From CAYGUK01 sp964352985 (GTDB lineage Bacteria; Pseudomonadota; Gammaproteobacteria; JAHCLG01), in NCBI GenBank assembly GCA_964352985.1, contig CAYGUK010000089.1, positions 1 through 16,583 of the forward strand: a stretch of 16,583 nt of DNA. The letters are read 5' to 3'. Position numbers and translations under genes: made by a program. Positions 7,228-15,209 of this stretch are shown piece by piece. Position 1 is the stretch's first letter, and each line of letters starts with the position of its first letter. The notes under the pieces were generated by a model. That model ran no database searches, was not told the DNA's origin, and was given only the letters and a program-made list of their open reading frames with translations.

Positions 7228-9150
7228 AATGACATGTTAAAAAATTTATTTCTGTGGTTAATCATTGCTATTATTTTAATTTCAGTTTTCAGTAATTTTG
7301 GTCCACATCATGGCAATGTGAGTCAAATACCTTACTCAACATTTATCAATGATGTGAATAGTGGTAAAGTTGAATCGGTTCTAATCGAGAATAAAATCAT
7401 TCGAGGTATTTCTTCTGATGGTAGTGCGTTTACTACTTATATGCCGATAAACGATCCAGTTTTACTAAACGAATTACTCGTACAAAAAAATATTAAAGTC
7501 GTTGGTAAACCACCCGAACAACCCAGTTTATTAATGCACATCTTTATTAACTGGTTCCCCATGCTAGTGTTAATTGGTGTGTGGGTTTTTTATATGCGTC
7601 AAATTCAAGGTGGCAGTGGCGGTCGAGGTGCGATGACATTTGGTCGATCGAAAGCGCGGCTGCTAGGTGAAGATCAAGTTAAAGTCACCTTTGCTGATGT
7701 CGCTGGTTGCGAAGAAGCAAAAGAAGAAGTTGAAGAGCTGGTTGAGTTTTTACGGGATCCCGGAAAGTTTCAAAATCTGGGGGGGCGTATTCCACGCGGC
7801 GTTTTATTGGTTGGTTCGCCAGGTACTGGTAAAACATTATTAGCAAAAGCAGTTGCTGGTGAAGCGAAAGTCCCATTCTTTACAATCTCTGGTTCAGATT
7901 TTGTTGAAATGTTTGTTGGTGTTGGTGCTTCTCGAGTAAGAGACATGTTTGATCAAGCAAAAAAACATGCGCCATGTATTATTTTCATCGACGAAATTGA
8001 TGCTGTTGGACGTCACCGTGGTGCGGGTTTAGGCGGTGGTCATGATGAGCGGGAACAAACACTCAATCAACTTTTAGTTGAGATGGATGGTTTTGAAGGC
8101 AATGATGGTGTCATTGTCATGGCCGCAACCAATAGACCCGATGTTTTGGATCCGGCTTTATTACGACCTGGCCGTTTTGATCGTCAAGTCGTCGTGCCAT
8201 TGCCAGATATTAAAGGTCGTGAACAAATTCTCAAAGTTCATATGCGTAAAGTGCCAACTGGCGAAGATGTCATTGCGCTTAATTTAGCTAGAGGAACACC
8301 GGGATTTTCTGGGGCTGATCTTGCCAATTTAGTTAATGAAGCTGCTTTATTTGCTGCTCGAGCAAATAAACGTGTTGTCAACATGGGTGAATTTGAAAAA
8401 GCGAAAGATAAAATCATGATGGGTTCAGAACGTAAATCCATGGTGATGAATGAACAAGAAAAGAAATTAACTGCATACCATGAAGCAGGCCATGCGATAG
8501 TAGGTCATCTAGTGCCTTCACATGATCCTGTTTACAAAGTGACTATCATTCCACGTGGTCGTGCTTTAGGTGTCACCATGTATTTGCCGGAAGAAGATCG
8601 ATACAGCTATACCAAAGAGCGATTAGAGAGTTCATTAAGTTCCTTATTCGGTGGACGCTTAGCTGAATCAATTATATTTGGTGACGAGAATGTGACTACT
8701 GGGGCATCAAATGATATTGAACGTGCTACTTCTATTGCGCGAAATATGGTAACAAAATGGGGTTTATCTGAAACCTTAGGGCCAATCACTTACGGTGAAG
8801 ATGAAGGTGAAGTTTTTCTGGGACACTCAGTTACTAAGACAAAAGATATTTCAGAAAGTACGGCTGAAGCTATCGATAAAGAAGTGCGAGCAATAATCGA
8901 TAGAAACTATGGTCGTTCGAAAAGAATTCTCACTGAAAATATTGAAATACTTCATAATATGGCTGAAGCTTTAATTAAGTATGAAACGATTGATGACAAA
9001 CAAATTAAAGAACTAATGGAAGGTAAAATTGCATCCCCACCCGAAGGTTGGGATGATGATCAAAATTCATCACCTTCTATGCAAAGCGACGATAAAGTAA
9101 AAGTCGAGCAAAAAGAAAAATCTGAAAATCCCGCAGAAGAGTCTGAATAA
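7225..9150 (+). CDS. ftsH: ATP-dependent zinc metalloprotease FtsH
   Basis: Hexameric inner-membrane AAA+ protease that degrades unassembled membrane proteins and regulators such as LpxC in E. coli. 641 aa from the TTG start, the usual length. Two membrane segments (about 8-25 and 105-123) flank a periplasmic domain. The AAA domain has Walker A GSPGTGKT (197-204; Ser replaces the more usual second Pro), the pore motif MFVGVGAS (from about 229), Walker B IIFIDE (252-257), and the SRH NRPDVLDPALLRPGRFDRQ. The zinc site is HEAGH (419-423) with Asp497 (GASNDIERAT) as third ligand, so the protease should be active. The acidic C-terminal tail is typical. It follows rlmE; the usual next gene, folP, is displaced by 2.4 kb of unknown genes. 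Confidence 0.97.
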   Translation: MNDMLKNLFLWLIIAIILISVFSNFGPHHGNVSQIPYSTFINDVNSGKVESVLIENKIIRGISSDGSAFTTYMPINDPVLLNELLVQKNIKVVGKPPEQPSLLMHIFINWFPMLVLIGVWVFYMRQIQGGSGGRGAMTFGRSKARLLGEDQVKVTFADVAGCEEAKEEVEELVEFLRDPGKFQNLGGRIPRGVLLVGSPGTGKTLLAKAVAGEAKVPFFTISGSDFVEMFVGVGASRVRDMFDQAKKHAPCIIFIDEIDAVGRHRGAGLGGGHDEREQTLNQLLVEMDGFEGNDGVIVMAATNRPDVLDPALLRPGRFDRQVVVPLPDIKGREQILKVHMRKVPTGEDVIALNLARGTPGFSGADLANLVNEAALFAARANKRVVNMGEFEKAKDKIMMGSERKSMVMNEQEKKLTAYHEAGHAIVGHLVPSHDPVYKVTIIPRGRALGVTMYLPEEDRYSYTKERLESSLSSLFGGRLAESIIFGDENVTTGASNDIERATSIARNMVTKWGLSETLGPITYGEDEGEVFLGHSVTKTKDISESTAEAIDKEVRAIIDRNYGRSKRILTENIEILHNMAEALIKYETIDDKQIKELMEGKIASPPEGWDDDQNSSPSMQSDDKVKVEQKEKSENPAEESE

Positions 9151-9192
9151 TGTAATAGGTAACTCAATCATATGATTGGGTTACCTATTACA
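9151..9192 (+). terminator. Long hairpin immediately after ftsH
   Basis: A 21+21 base inverted repeat beginning one base after the ftsH stop. TGTAATAGGTAAC.CAATCAT pairs with its complement, the only mismatch being a G-U pair in RNA. The tip has essentially no loop. There is no U-run after it (ATCTTTAG), so it is either an atypical terminator or a 3'-end stabilising hairpin. Confidence 0.5.
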
Positions 9193-9218
9193 TCTTTAGA
9201 AGCTAAAATGTCTTCAAT

Positions 9219-9267
9219 CTATACCCCAATATTTGCATAACTTATACTTAAGTTCTTGGGGTAATAG
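9219..9267 (+). repeat. Inverted repeat in the ftsH-downstream region
   Basis: CTATACCCCAA (9219-9229) is complementary to TTGGGGTAATAG (9256-9267) with a one-base bulge and a 26-base AT-rich loop. It lies about 100 bp before the next gene. It may be a leader structure or operator; function unknown. Confidence 0.35.
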
Positions 9268-9365
9268 ATCCCTAATTAAATTTAACACTTTATCATGGTA
9301 TTATTGATTATAGCTTAGACAGTAAAATTATGCGTTTAAATTCTACAAGGTAGGAAAAAATTTAA

Positions 9366-9665
9366 ATGCCAAGAACAATAATCATAATTAAAGTTCCAAA
9401 CAAACGATATAGGCAAGCAAAAAACTATCGACTTGAAATTATCACTGCATTAGCTGCAATTTCGAGATTTAATAATACTTATCATGATGAACAAATCTGT
9501 GTCAAATTCGAGACAAATAGTAAAGAAACTGTTATTCAGCAAATAAGTTCAATAGACAGAGCTCAATATATGTTTGAGATTCATGAGAATCCAGAGGTTG
9601 GAGACGCTACATTAATTACGTTAGATATGAGTCAACTAACAGTAACAACTTTTTTTTTCAATTGA
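9366..9665 (+). CDS. N-terminal part of a frameshifted large unknown gene
   Basis: A 99-codon frame starting MPRTIIIIKVPNKRYRQ, with AGGA about 10 bases before the ATG. The product is not recognised; it alternates short beta-like and helical stretches. The frame ends just after a run of nine T (9650-9658), where it reads TTFFFN-stop. The reading frame of the following 604-codon gene is open from 9646 across the same T-run. Dropping one T would continue TTFFSIDERATSQQIFNQM straight into it. I therefore read this as the N-terminal end of one gene of about 715 codons. It may be broken by mutation, by a sequencing error, or rescued by slippage on the T-run. If the break is real, this is a truncated product with an AT-coded, non-native C-terminus. 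Confidence 0.6.
   Translation: MPRTIIIIKVPNKRYRQAKNYRLEIITALAAISRFNNTYHDEQICVKFETNSKETVIQQISSIDRAQYMFEIHENPEVGDATLITLDMSQLTVTTFFFN
9650..9658 (+). repeat. T9 homopolymer at the frame break
   Basis: Nine consecutive T at the exact overlap of the two frames. Eight T would fuse them. Runs of this length are prone to indel mutation, transcriptional slippage and base-calling errors. Confidence 0.9.
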
Positions 9666-9699
9666 TGAAAGGGCAACATCGCAGCAAATATTTAATCAA

Positions 9700-11514
9700 A
9701 TGCTTGTTAAATTTGGCAAAATTAAAGATGAAGCACAACCTTTAATTCCTATTATTCCTGTTTTAAGAAAGGCTCATCAAAAAAAGAGTGCTTTACTCCA
9801 ATCAAAAGTTAATGAATTTCTTTTAAATCCAGAGTTTGATGCAATTGAAGGTTGTAAATTATTGGATGAGATAAAATTAAATCTAGACTTAGTTTTAAAG
9901 TTAAAACTCTTAAATGAAATATGGTCTCGTCTGGATGAAAGAATAATTAAAAATGGAGTGTTTAATGCTAATGATATTCTAATGGTTCAAAAATTTAAAG
10001 AGGTTATTGATTCTTCTTCTCTAGAACAACTTCCCGCACAATTACAAGTTATTCTTTCAACGTGTCAAGAAATATTAAATGATAACTTTGAGTTACAACA
10101 ATTCTTAAAAGAAAGACGCGAATGTTGTTGGAAAGCACATTTAGAATTTTCCGATGCTCAGCAACAGGGCTATTTAATGGATGAGCGTATTATTGAGGTT
10201 GAACATTTTGAAAAAGTACTATTTGCAAAACTAAAAATATTAACTCGCTTCTCTGTTGAACAACAAAATGAACTTAATGTATTAAATAATAAGATGAGAG
10301 CATTACAATTACGAGCTAGAAATCATAATCAATCAGTCTATCCATTTTTTGTGTTTTACGCATTAAAGAAAATTGTGCTTGATTATAATGTTGCTAAATC
10401 GTCAGTCTTTAACCAAAGTAAATCAGTTCTCATACAAAATATTGAACAATGCCTTAAAGATTTCGATAATAACAAAATAAATGGAGAACAATTTTTAAAT
10501 CGGGTCAAACCTTATTTTAAACAATTAGAGAAGTTAAGTATTCAAGATTTAAAAAAAGGATTTTTTCGAACAATTAGTTTTAAAGAAGCTGAAAATTTCC
10601 ACGCAAAAAAAGTGACTGTAGATTTTAATAAGGAAAACCCATCTGCCTGGCAGAGTTTAACAAAATGTTTTGAATCCGAAGTCGGGATGTCATTACATGC
10701 TGCTATTCAACCTGGCAGTCAATCTGGACTTAGATATATAAGACCCTCAGTACCATTAGCACAGATCGAAATATTTTCAGAGCTCGATGATATGCAATTT
10801 TTTCATAATGCTAGGGAGACGATTAAAAATATCATAAAGTGGGTTCCACCTAATCATACCAATTCTAAGAATATTAAGTTAACGTTAAATCTCTTCTTAG
10901 AATTAATCAAGCAAGAAAATGTAGATCAAATGCAAAATTGGAATCTGCGTTATAATAATTTAAACGTATACTATAATCTTGATATGGAGAGCATTTGCTT
11001 TCATATTTCTGATCATACTGGCGCTGCTGCAATCAAGCGCGCCAGAGAACTCATTTTGCAATTAATTAGATATTATTATGGTTGCCAAGAAAGAAACATG
11101 TTAAATTTTTTCTGGGATAAGATCAGTGGTCATCCTGCTGCTTGTTTTGAGCGTACGTTAAGACCATTAACTTTATTTGATGAAATTGTAGCTAAATCAA
11201 AAAATGAAGAAGACTATGTTCTGCGTCAATGCCATGATTCGGCGGTGGGTTTTTTATTAGCATTGAGACGACCTATTACTTTAGGAGAAGTGTTACCTTT
11301 ATTTTGGGAAAGATTAAAAGATAAAAGATTATCAAAAATGAAATTTTCGAGTACTGGTGTTATTGAGTCAGATAACGAGAAAACCTTATCAGAAGCAGAT
11401 TGCCAAACCTGGTTAGGATTTAATGTGTCACTTGATGAAGAAGATATGACTACTTATTTAAGTCAACAAGAACGTGATAGTTATCAGACTGTCGTCGTAC
11501 CTGGTTTTTATTAA
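9700..11514 (+). CDS. Main part of a large unknown, mostly helical protein
   Basis: 604 codons from the first ATG of this frame, but the ATG has no ribosome binding site and the frame is open upstream to 9646. The natural product is therefore probably the fused ~715-aa protein beginning at 9366. I recognise no domain. The sequence is rich in Leu, Lys, Glu, Asn and Ile and looks largely alpha-helical, with a charged coiled-coil-like stretch around residues 165-210. No signal peptide and no clear membrane segment. The C-terminal ~45 residues are acidic (DEEDMTTYLSQQERD) and end in VVVPGFY. An acidic C-terminus is seen in many Dot/Icm effectors, but that alone proves nothing. It is inserted between ftsH and folP, which are normally adjacent. 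The long open frame argues that it was intact until recently. Confidence 0.65.
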   Translation: MLVKFGKIKDEAQPLIPIIPVLRKAHQKKSALLQSKVNEFLLNPEFDAIEGCKLLDEIKLNLDLVLKLKLLNEIWSRLDERIIKNGVFNANDILMVQKFKEVIDSSSLEQLPAQLQVILSTCQEILNDNFELQQFLKERRECCWKAHLEFSDAQQQGYLMDERIIEVEHFEKVLFAKLKILTRFSVEQQNELNVLNNKMRALQLRARNHNQSVYPFFVFYALKKIVLDYNVAKSSVFNQSKSVLIQNIEQCLKDFDNNKINGEQFLNRVKPYFKQLEKLSIQDLKKGFFRTISFKEAENFHAKKVTVDFNKENPSAWQSLTKCFESEVGMSLHAAIQPGSQSGLRYIRPSVPLAQIEIFSELDDMQFFHNARETIKNIIKWVPPNHTNSKNIKLTLNLFLELIKQENVDQMQNWNLRYNNLNVYYNLDMESICFHISDHTGAAAIKRARELILQLIRYYYGCQERNMLNFFWDKISGHPAACFERTLRPLTLFDEIVAKSKNEEDYVLRQCHDSAVGFLLALRRPITLGEVLPLFWERLKDKRLSKMKFSSTGVIESDNEKTLSEADCQTWLGFNVSLDEEDMTTYLSQQERDSYQTVVVPGFY

Positions 11515-11602
11515 TTTAAAACATTAGACAAAATAACACTTGAATTTTCACCTACATAATTTAGTCTTTGTTTTTTATTATTAAAACATTGATGAGATTA
11601 GC

Positions 11603-12493
11603 ATGTATCAAGATAACGACCAATTTCAATTTAAAAAACACACACCTTTATATTTTCGTTGTGGTGAATATACCCTTGATTTAGCTCGCCCCATAGTAAT
11701 GGGTATTATCAATACCGCACCTGATTCATTTTGTCCGAATAATCGCACGGATGATCCCAATGAGGCATTAGCCATTGCAAAACAAATGATAAAAGACGGC
11801 GCAGCCATTATCGATGTTGGGGGTGAACCAACCAATCCGCAATTAAATGATTTCAGGGTCAATAGTGAGCTAGAAATAAATCGGGTAATCCCTGTTATCA
11901 AGTTGATAAAAAAAGAATTAAACGTACCGATTTCAATAGATACTTCCGATCCTTTGGTCATGCAAGCTGCCATTTCTGCAGGTGCTGTGATTATTAATGA
12001 TGTTCGAGCGTTACGTAAACCTGGCGCCTTAGAAATGGCGATTTCGTTAGATGTGCCAGTTTGTTTAATGCACATGACGAATATAGAAGAAACCGAAAAA
12101 GGGTTACCATTAGAAGGTAATGGTATTTCGCAAATTAAACAATTTTTAATGAATAGGAAAAACCAATGTATTGAAGCTGGGATTAAACCAGAGCACATCA
12201 TTTTAGATCCAGGTTTTGGTGGCGGCTTTTTTGGTAAGAGCGTCAATCAGAATTTAGCAATTATCAAACATTTAGATGAGTTCAACGATTTAAATTCCCC
12301 CATATTATTAGGTGTTTCTCGAAAATCTGCGATCGGATTTGTGCTTGATGCCCCAGTGAATTCGCGTTTATATGGTAGTATTGCTTTGACAGTACTTGCA
12401 GCAAATGGAAAAGGGCGTATTATTCGCACACACGATGTTTTAGCAACGGCACAAGCAATTACGATGGCAGTGAGTGTATTTGAGGAGATTTAA
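11603..12493 (+). CDS. folP: Dihydropteroate synthase FolP
   Basis: Joins 6-hydroxymethyl-dihydropterin pyrophosphate to p-aminobenzoate in folate synthesis; the sulfonamide target. 296 aa TIM barrel with MGIIN (33-37), PDSF (40-43), SIDT (111-114), INDVR (131-135), CLMHM (154-158), LDPGFG (201-206), VSRKS (238-242) and RTHD (275-278), so the pterin-site core is present. Odd points against the E. coli enzyme: GGEPTNPQ (73-80) replaces GGESTRPG, losing the conserved loop Arg; NTAPDSF replaces NVTPDSF; HMTN replaces HMQG; and DPGFGGGFFGK (202-212) is about three residues longer than DPGFGFGK in E. coli. Its stop is 2 bp before glmM, the usual folP-glmM operon. These may be lineage features. Call firm. 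Confidence 0.94.
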   Translation: MYQDNDQFQFKKHTPLYFRCGEYTLDLARPIVMGIINTAPDSFCPNNRTDDPNEALAIAKQMIKDGAAIIDVGGEPTNPQLNDFRVNSELEINRVIPVIKLIKKELNVPISIDTSDPLVMQAAISAGAVIINDVRALRKPGALEMAISLDVPVCLMHMTNIEETEKGLPLEGNGISQIKQFLMNRKNQCIEAGIKPEHIILDPGFGGGFFGKSVNQNLAIIKHLDEFNDLNSPILLGVSRKSAIGFVLDAPVNSRLYGSIALTVLAANGKGRIIRTHDVLATAQAITMAVSVFEEI

Positions 12494-12495
12494 TT

Positions 12496-13839
12496 ATGGC
12501 AGATTCGCCCAGAGTTTTTGGCACCGACGGTATTAGAGGCCGCATCGGTAGCGATTGCATGAATCCAGAATTTATTACTAAACTGGGTTGGGCAGTTGGA
12601 AAAGTCCTTGCCAGAGCTGGAGATAGTAAAGCACTCATTGGTAAAGATACTCGTATTTCAGGATATATGTTGGAATCTGCGATGGAATCAGGCCTCTCTG
12701 CAGCCGGTGTTGATATTTATTTATTAGGGCCAATGCCGACGCCTGCTATTGCTCATTTAACGCGAAGCCTTAGAGCTCAAGCCGGTATTGTTATTAGCGC
12801 ATCTCACAATTTATACGAAGATAATGGTCTGAAGTTTTTTAATTCACAAGGTACAAAACTTGATGATGATTTGGAAGATGAAATAGAATCTTATTTAACA
12901 AAGCCCATGAAAGTCGTGGAATCATCTTTATTGGGTAAAGCGTATCGAGTAGATGATGCCGCTGCGCGTTATATTGAATTTTGTAAAAGTCGTGTCGCAG
13001 ATAATCTTTCATTTGATGGCATGAAAATCGTGGTTGATTGTGCAAATGGCGCAACTTACAGTATTGCACCAGCTGTGTTTCGTGAACTCGGTGCCGAAGT
13101 TGTAGAATTAGGCGTCAATCCAGATGGCATCAATATAAATGATAATTGTGGATCAACGCGTCCCGAAATTTTACGAGCAATTGTTATTGCAGAAAAAGCA
13201 GAATTAGGTATCGCCCTTGATGGTGATGGTGACCGATTAATTTTAGTCGATCACATGGGCGAAGTCGTTGATGGTGATGAAGCAATTTATATTATTGCCA
13301 AACGTTATTTAGAAACTAATCGTTTTCAGGGTGGTGTTGTGGGCACATTGATGTCTAACATGGGATTAGAAAAAGCCCTAGAAAAACATGGTATCGATTT
13401 TATTAGAACGCAAGTCGGTGACCGTTATGTTTCTGCTGAATTGATCAGAACAGGTTGGATGTTAGGTGGTGAATCTTCAGGTCATATTATTTGTCGTGAT
13501 GCAACGACCACAGGTGATGGAATTGTTTCGGCACTAAAAATCTTAAGTGCTGTGCGTCATACTGGACGTAGTTTGCATGAATTAAAAGCTGGAATGATTA
13601 AATTTCCACAAACCATGATTAATGTACCAGTAAATAATCCTTTCAAATTAACTCAAGAAAAATCGATTATACAAGCAGTTCATGAAGTGGAAACAAAATT
13701 AAATGGACATGGTCGTGTATTATTGCGCCCTTCAGGTACTGAGCCAGTTGTTCGTGTCATGGTTGAGGCTGATGATGAATCCATGGTGTCAAATTATGCC
13801 GAACAACTAGCCGGTGTAGTCCGTGATCACCAAGAATGA
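12496..13839 (+). CDS. glmM: Phosphoglucosamine mutase GlmM
   Basis: Converts glucosamine-6-phosphate to glucosamine-1-phosphate for UDP-GlcNAc, hence peptidoglycan and lipopolysaccharide. 447 aa, about the family length. The four active-site segments are intact: the phosphoserine loop ISASHN with Ser103, the metal loop DGDGD (242-246), the sugar-binding GESSGH (325-330), and the phosphate-binding RPSGTEP (411-417). The N-terminal FGTDGIRG is also typical. After SASHN the usual Pro is Leu (SASHNLYEDN against SASHNPFYDN in E. coli). The start ATG has GAGGAG 8 bases upstream, inside the folP end. The next gene begins inside its 3' end. Cytoplasmic and normally essential. Confidence 0.97.
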   Translation: MADSPRVFGTDGIRGRIGSDCMNPEFITKLGWAVGKVLARAGDSKALIGKDTRISGYMLESAMESGLSAAGVDIYLLGPMPTPAIAHLTRSLRAQAGIVISASHNLYEDNGLKFFNSQGTKLDDDLEDEIESYLTKPMKVVESSLLGKAYRVDDAAARYIEFCKSRVADNLSFDGMKIVVDCANGATYSIAPAVFRELGAEVVELGVNPDGININDNCGSTRPEILRAIVIAEKAELGIALDGDGDRLILVDHMGEVVDGDEAIYIIAKRYLETNRFQGGVVGTLMSNMGLEKALEKHGIDFIRTQVGDRYVSAELIRTGWMLGGESSGHIICRDATTTGDGIVSALKILSAVRHTGRSLHELKAGMIKFPQTMINVPVNNPFKLTQEKSIIQAVHEVETKLNGHGRVLLRPSGTEPVVRVMVEADDESMVSNYAEQLAGVVRDHQE

Positions 13840-14545
13840 AATTATCACCGCAAAAAAATTACAAAAAAATTTACGAGCAAATCGTAATTTAGATCAAGCA
13901 AAACATGCTGGACGTTTTTTTAAAACAGGTCCAGGTGAATATGCTGAAGGAGATAAATTTTTAGGAATACGAGTGCCAATAACACGACAATTAATTAAAC
14001 CATTTTATGATTTACCACTTACTGAAATTCAAATTTTACTGACTTCAGAGTTTCATGAAGAGCGACTAGCCGCAGTTTTTATTCTTGTTAAGCAATTTCA
14101 ATCAACTAAAGATCAACAAACTAAAAAACAAATTTATGAATTTTATTTGCAAAATTTACGATATATTAATAACTGGGATTTAATTGATACGACAACACCT
14201 CATATTGTTGGTGCGTATTTATTTGATAAAAACATTAATATCCTAGTGAAGTTTGCTCGTAGTCAAAATCTTTGGCAACGACGTGTAGCAATGTTGGCAA
14301 CTTTTTATCATATTCGTCATGATGTTTTTCAACCGGCGCTTAAGATTGCTAAAATGTTACAACATGATGATGAAGATTTAATTCATAAAGCCGTAGGTTG
14401 GATGTTGCGTGAAATTGGCAAGCGTGATCAAACATGTTTAGAACTATATCTAAATGAATGTTACCAACACTTACCACGTACCATGTTACGTTATGCAATA
14501 GAGCGATTACCTGTTGCTAAGAAAAAAATATATATGCAAAAATAA
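13823..14545 (+). CDS. AlkD-like DNA alkylation repair / HEAT-repeat protein
   Basis: 240 aa, matching the DNA alkylation repair (AlkD/AlkC-like, HEAT-repeat) family in length and signatures: FLGIRVPITRQ near 47-57, EERLAAVFILV at 79-89, NNWDLIDTTTPHIVG at 116-130, LWQRRVAMLATFYHIR at 150-165, and HKAVGWMLREIGK at 188-200. In AlkD the catalytic pocket uses Trp and Asp of the WDLxD segment (Trp118 and Asp122 here) and a later Trp (probably Trp193). These are conserved, so a base-excision glycosylase acting on N3/N7-alkyl purines is plausible. The only usable start is GTG at 13823, because a TAG lies just upstream in frame; this gives a 17-bp overlap with glmM and translational coupling. It interrupts the usual glmM-tpiA or glmM-secG order. 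Confidence 0.85.
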   Translation: MITKNEIITAKKLQKNLRANRNLDQAKHAGRFFKTGPGEYAEGDKFLGIRVPITRQLIKPFYDLPLTEIQILLTSEFHEERLAAVFILVKQFQSTKDQQTKKQIYEFYLQNLRYINNWDLIDTTTPHIVGAYLFDKNINILVKFARSQNLWQRRVAMLATFYHIRHDVFQPALKIAKMLQHDDEDLIHKAVGWMLREIGKRDQTCLELYLNECYQHLPRTMLRYAIERLPVAKKKIYMQK

Positions 14546-14563
14546 ACCGAATTAAAATTAGAT

Positions 14564-14593
14564 CGGCCACTCCCTGGGCAGGAGGAGTGGCCG
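14564..14593 (-). terminator. GC-rich hairpin, putative terminator
   Basis: CGGCCACTCC (14564-14573) and GGAGTGGCCG (14584-14593) form a perfect 10-bp stem with a 10-base loop. On the minus strand it is followed by ATCTAATTTTAATT, a modest U-tract, so it would end the small minus-strand transcript. On the plus strand it lies just after the AlkD-like gene but lacks a U-run. Confidence 0.6.
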
Positions 14594-14602
14594 TGGGTGA
14601 CA

Positions 14603-14621
14603 CAACGATTTTAGATCGTTG
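14603..14621. repeat. Small hairpin at the end of the 34-codon ORF
   Basis: CAACGAT (14603-14609) and ATCGTTG (14615-14621) pair over a 5-base loop. The element includes the stop codon of the small minus-strand ORF and stands beside the larger GC-rich hairpin. Confidence 0.4.
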
Positions 14622-14715
14622 GTAGTGAGTGACCGCAAGAATCAATCCATCGATTTGCATGCGGCGGGCTTGGTGCTGAGGCTAGTTGGTGTTCGGTGAT
14701 TTGTAATAGATTCAT
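14611..14715 (-). CDS. Candidate small protein (34 aa)
   Basis: A short ORF starting MNLLQITEHQ and ending SCGHSLPTI. It has a Ser/Pro/His-rich middle, one Trp and one Cys, no membrane segment, and I do not recognise it. Support: AGAGGA stands 4 bases before the ATG; a GC-rich hairpin follows the stop by 17 bases; a second hairpin precedes the binding site; and its composition (about 47% GC) stands out from the AT-rich surroundings. Together these look like a complete small transcription unit opposite the neighbouring genes. Alternatives: a structured non-coding RNA or a dispersed repeat in which the ORF is accidental. It could also be a leader peptide, but no gene lies downstream in the same direction; the AlkD-like gene converges on it. 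Confidence 0.42.
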   Translation of the reverse strand: MNLLQITEHQLASAPSPPHANRWIDSCGHSLPTI

Positions 14716-14723
14716 TTTGTCCT

Positions 14724-14772
14724 CTCACATTACAAGTAAAATAGTTTTTTTATTAAACATCCTTGTTGTGAG
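14724..14772 (-). promoter_or_regulatory. 5' hairpin overlapping the small ORF's ribosome binding site
   Basis: On the minus strand CTCACAACAAG (14772-14762) pairs with CTTGTAATGTGAG (14736-14724): 6 + 5 bp with a 2-base bulge and an AT-rich loop of about 25 bases. The 3' arm ends in GAG, inside the GAGAGGA binding site, so folding could limit ribosome access. Confidence 0.4.
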
Positions 14773-14858
14773 ATAGTTATTAAATTTAGTTTTATTTATA
14801 AAGCTAATCCACTATCTAGATTATTATTTTCTTTAATTTAAGTGTAGACGAGTTTATT

Positions 14859-14900
14859 AAAAACCCAAGAGGGATTTTTATTTTTTTATTTTATTTAAGT
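14859..14900. terminator. Weak terminator-like element
   Basis: AAAAACCC (14859-14866), loop AAGA, GGGATTTTT (14871-14879; one bulged A), followed on the plus strand by a long T-rich tail. Only three G-C pairs. It could act on either strand, as the minus strand also ends in TTTTT. Confidence 0.35.
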
Positions 14901-15209
14901 ATTTTTTCCATAAACAAGTTTAATTATTAATCTACTAATGCGTTTTTATAATCATTGAACAAAAAATGTGGTCAGTTTTTCCAAGAAAATGTAGGGGAAA
15001 ATAAATACACTGTGGCAGTTGTGAGTAATCCAAAATTAGAAGCCAAGGGGCTAGTAACATCCAAAATGAATAAACCAATTTTACTCAGATAATAGGTGTA
15101 TCAATTCTCTAAAATACGCTTCCTGCTTTTTTTTAGTAAAATCGTGAGTTATTCGTTGGATTTACATGCTAAATTGCGTTAGCTAACTTGTAACTTTTGT
15201 CTATCTTGG

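Noticed and set aside
9700..9702. Independent gene starting at ATG 9700
   Set aside because: No ribosome binding site, and the frame is open upstream to the T-run where it meets the preceding frame, so a fused gene is more likely.
11626..12246. 206-codon open frame antisense to folP
   Set aside because: It is the mirror of a firmly identified folP. Its composition follows the folP codons, it has no ribosome binding site and no recognisable domain.
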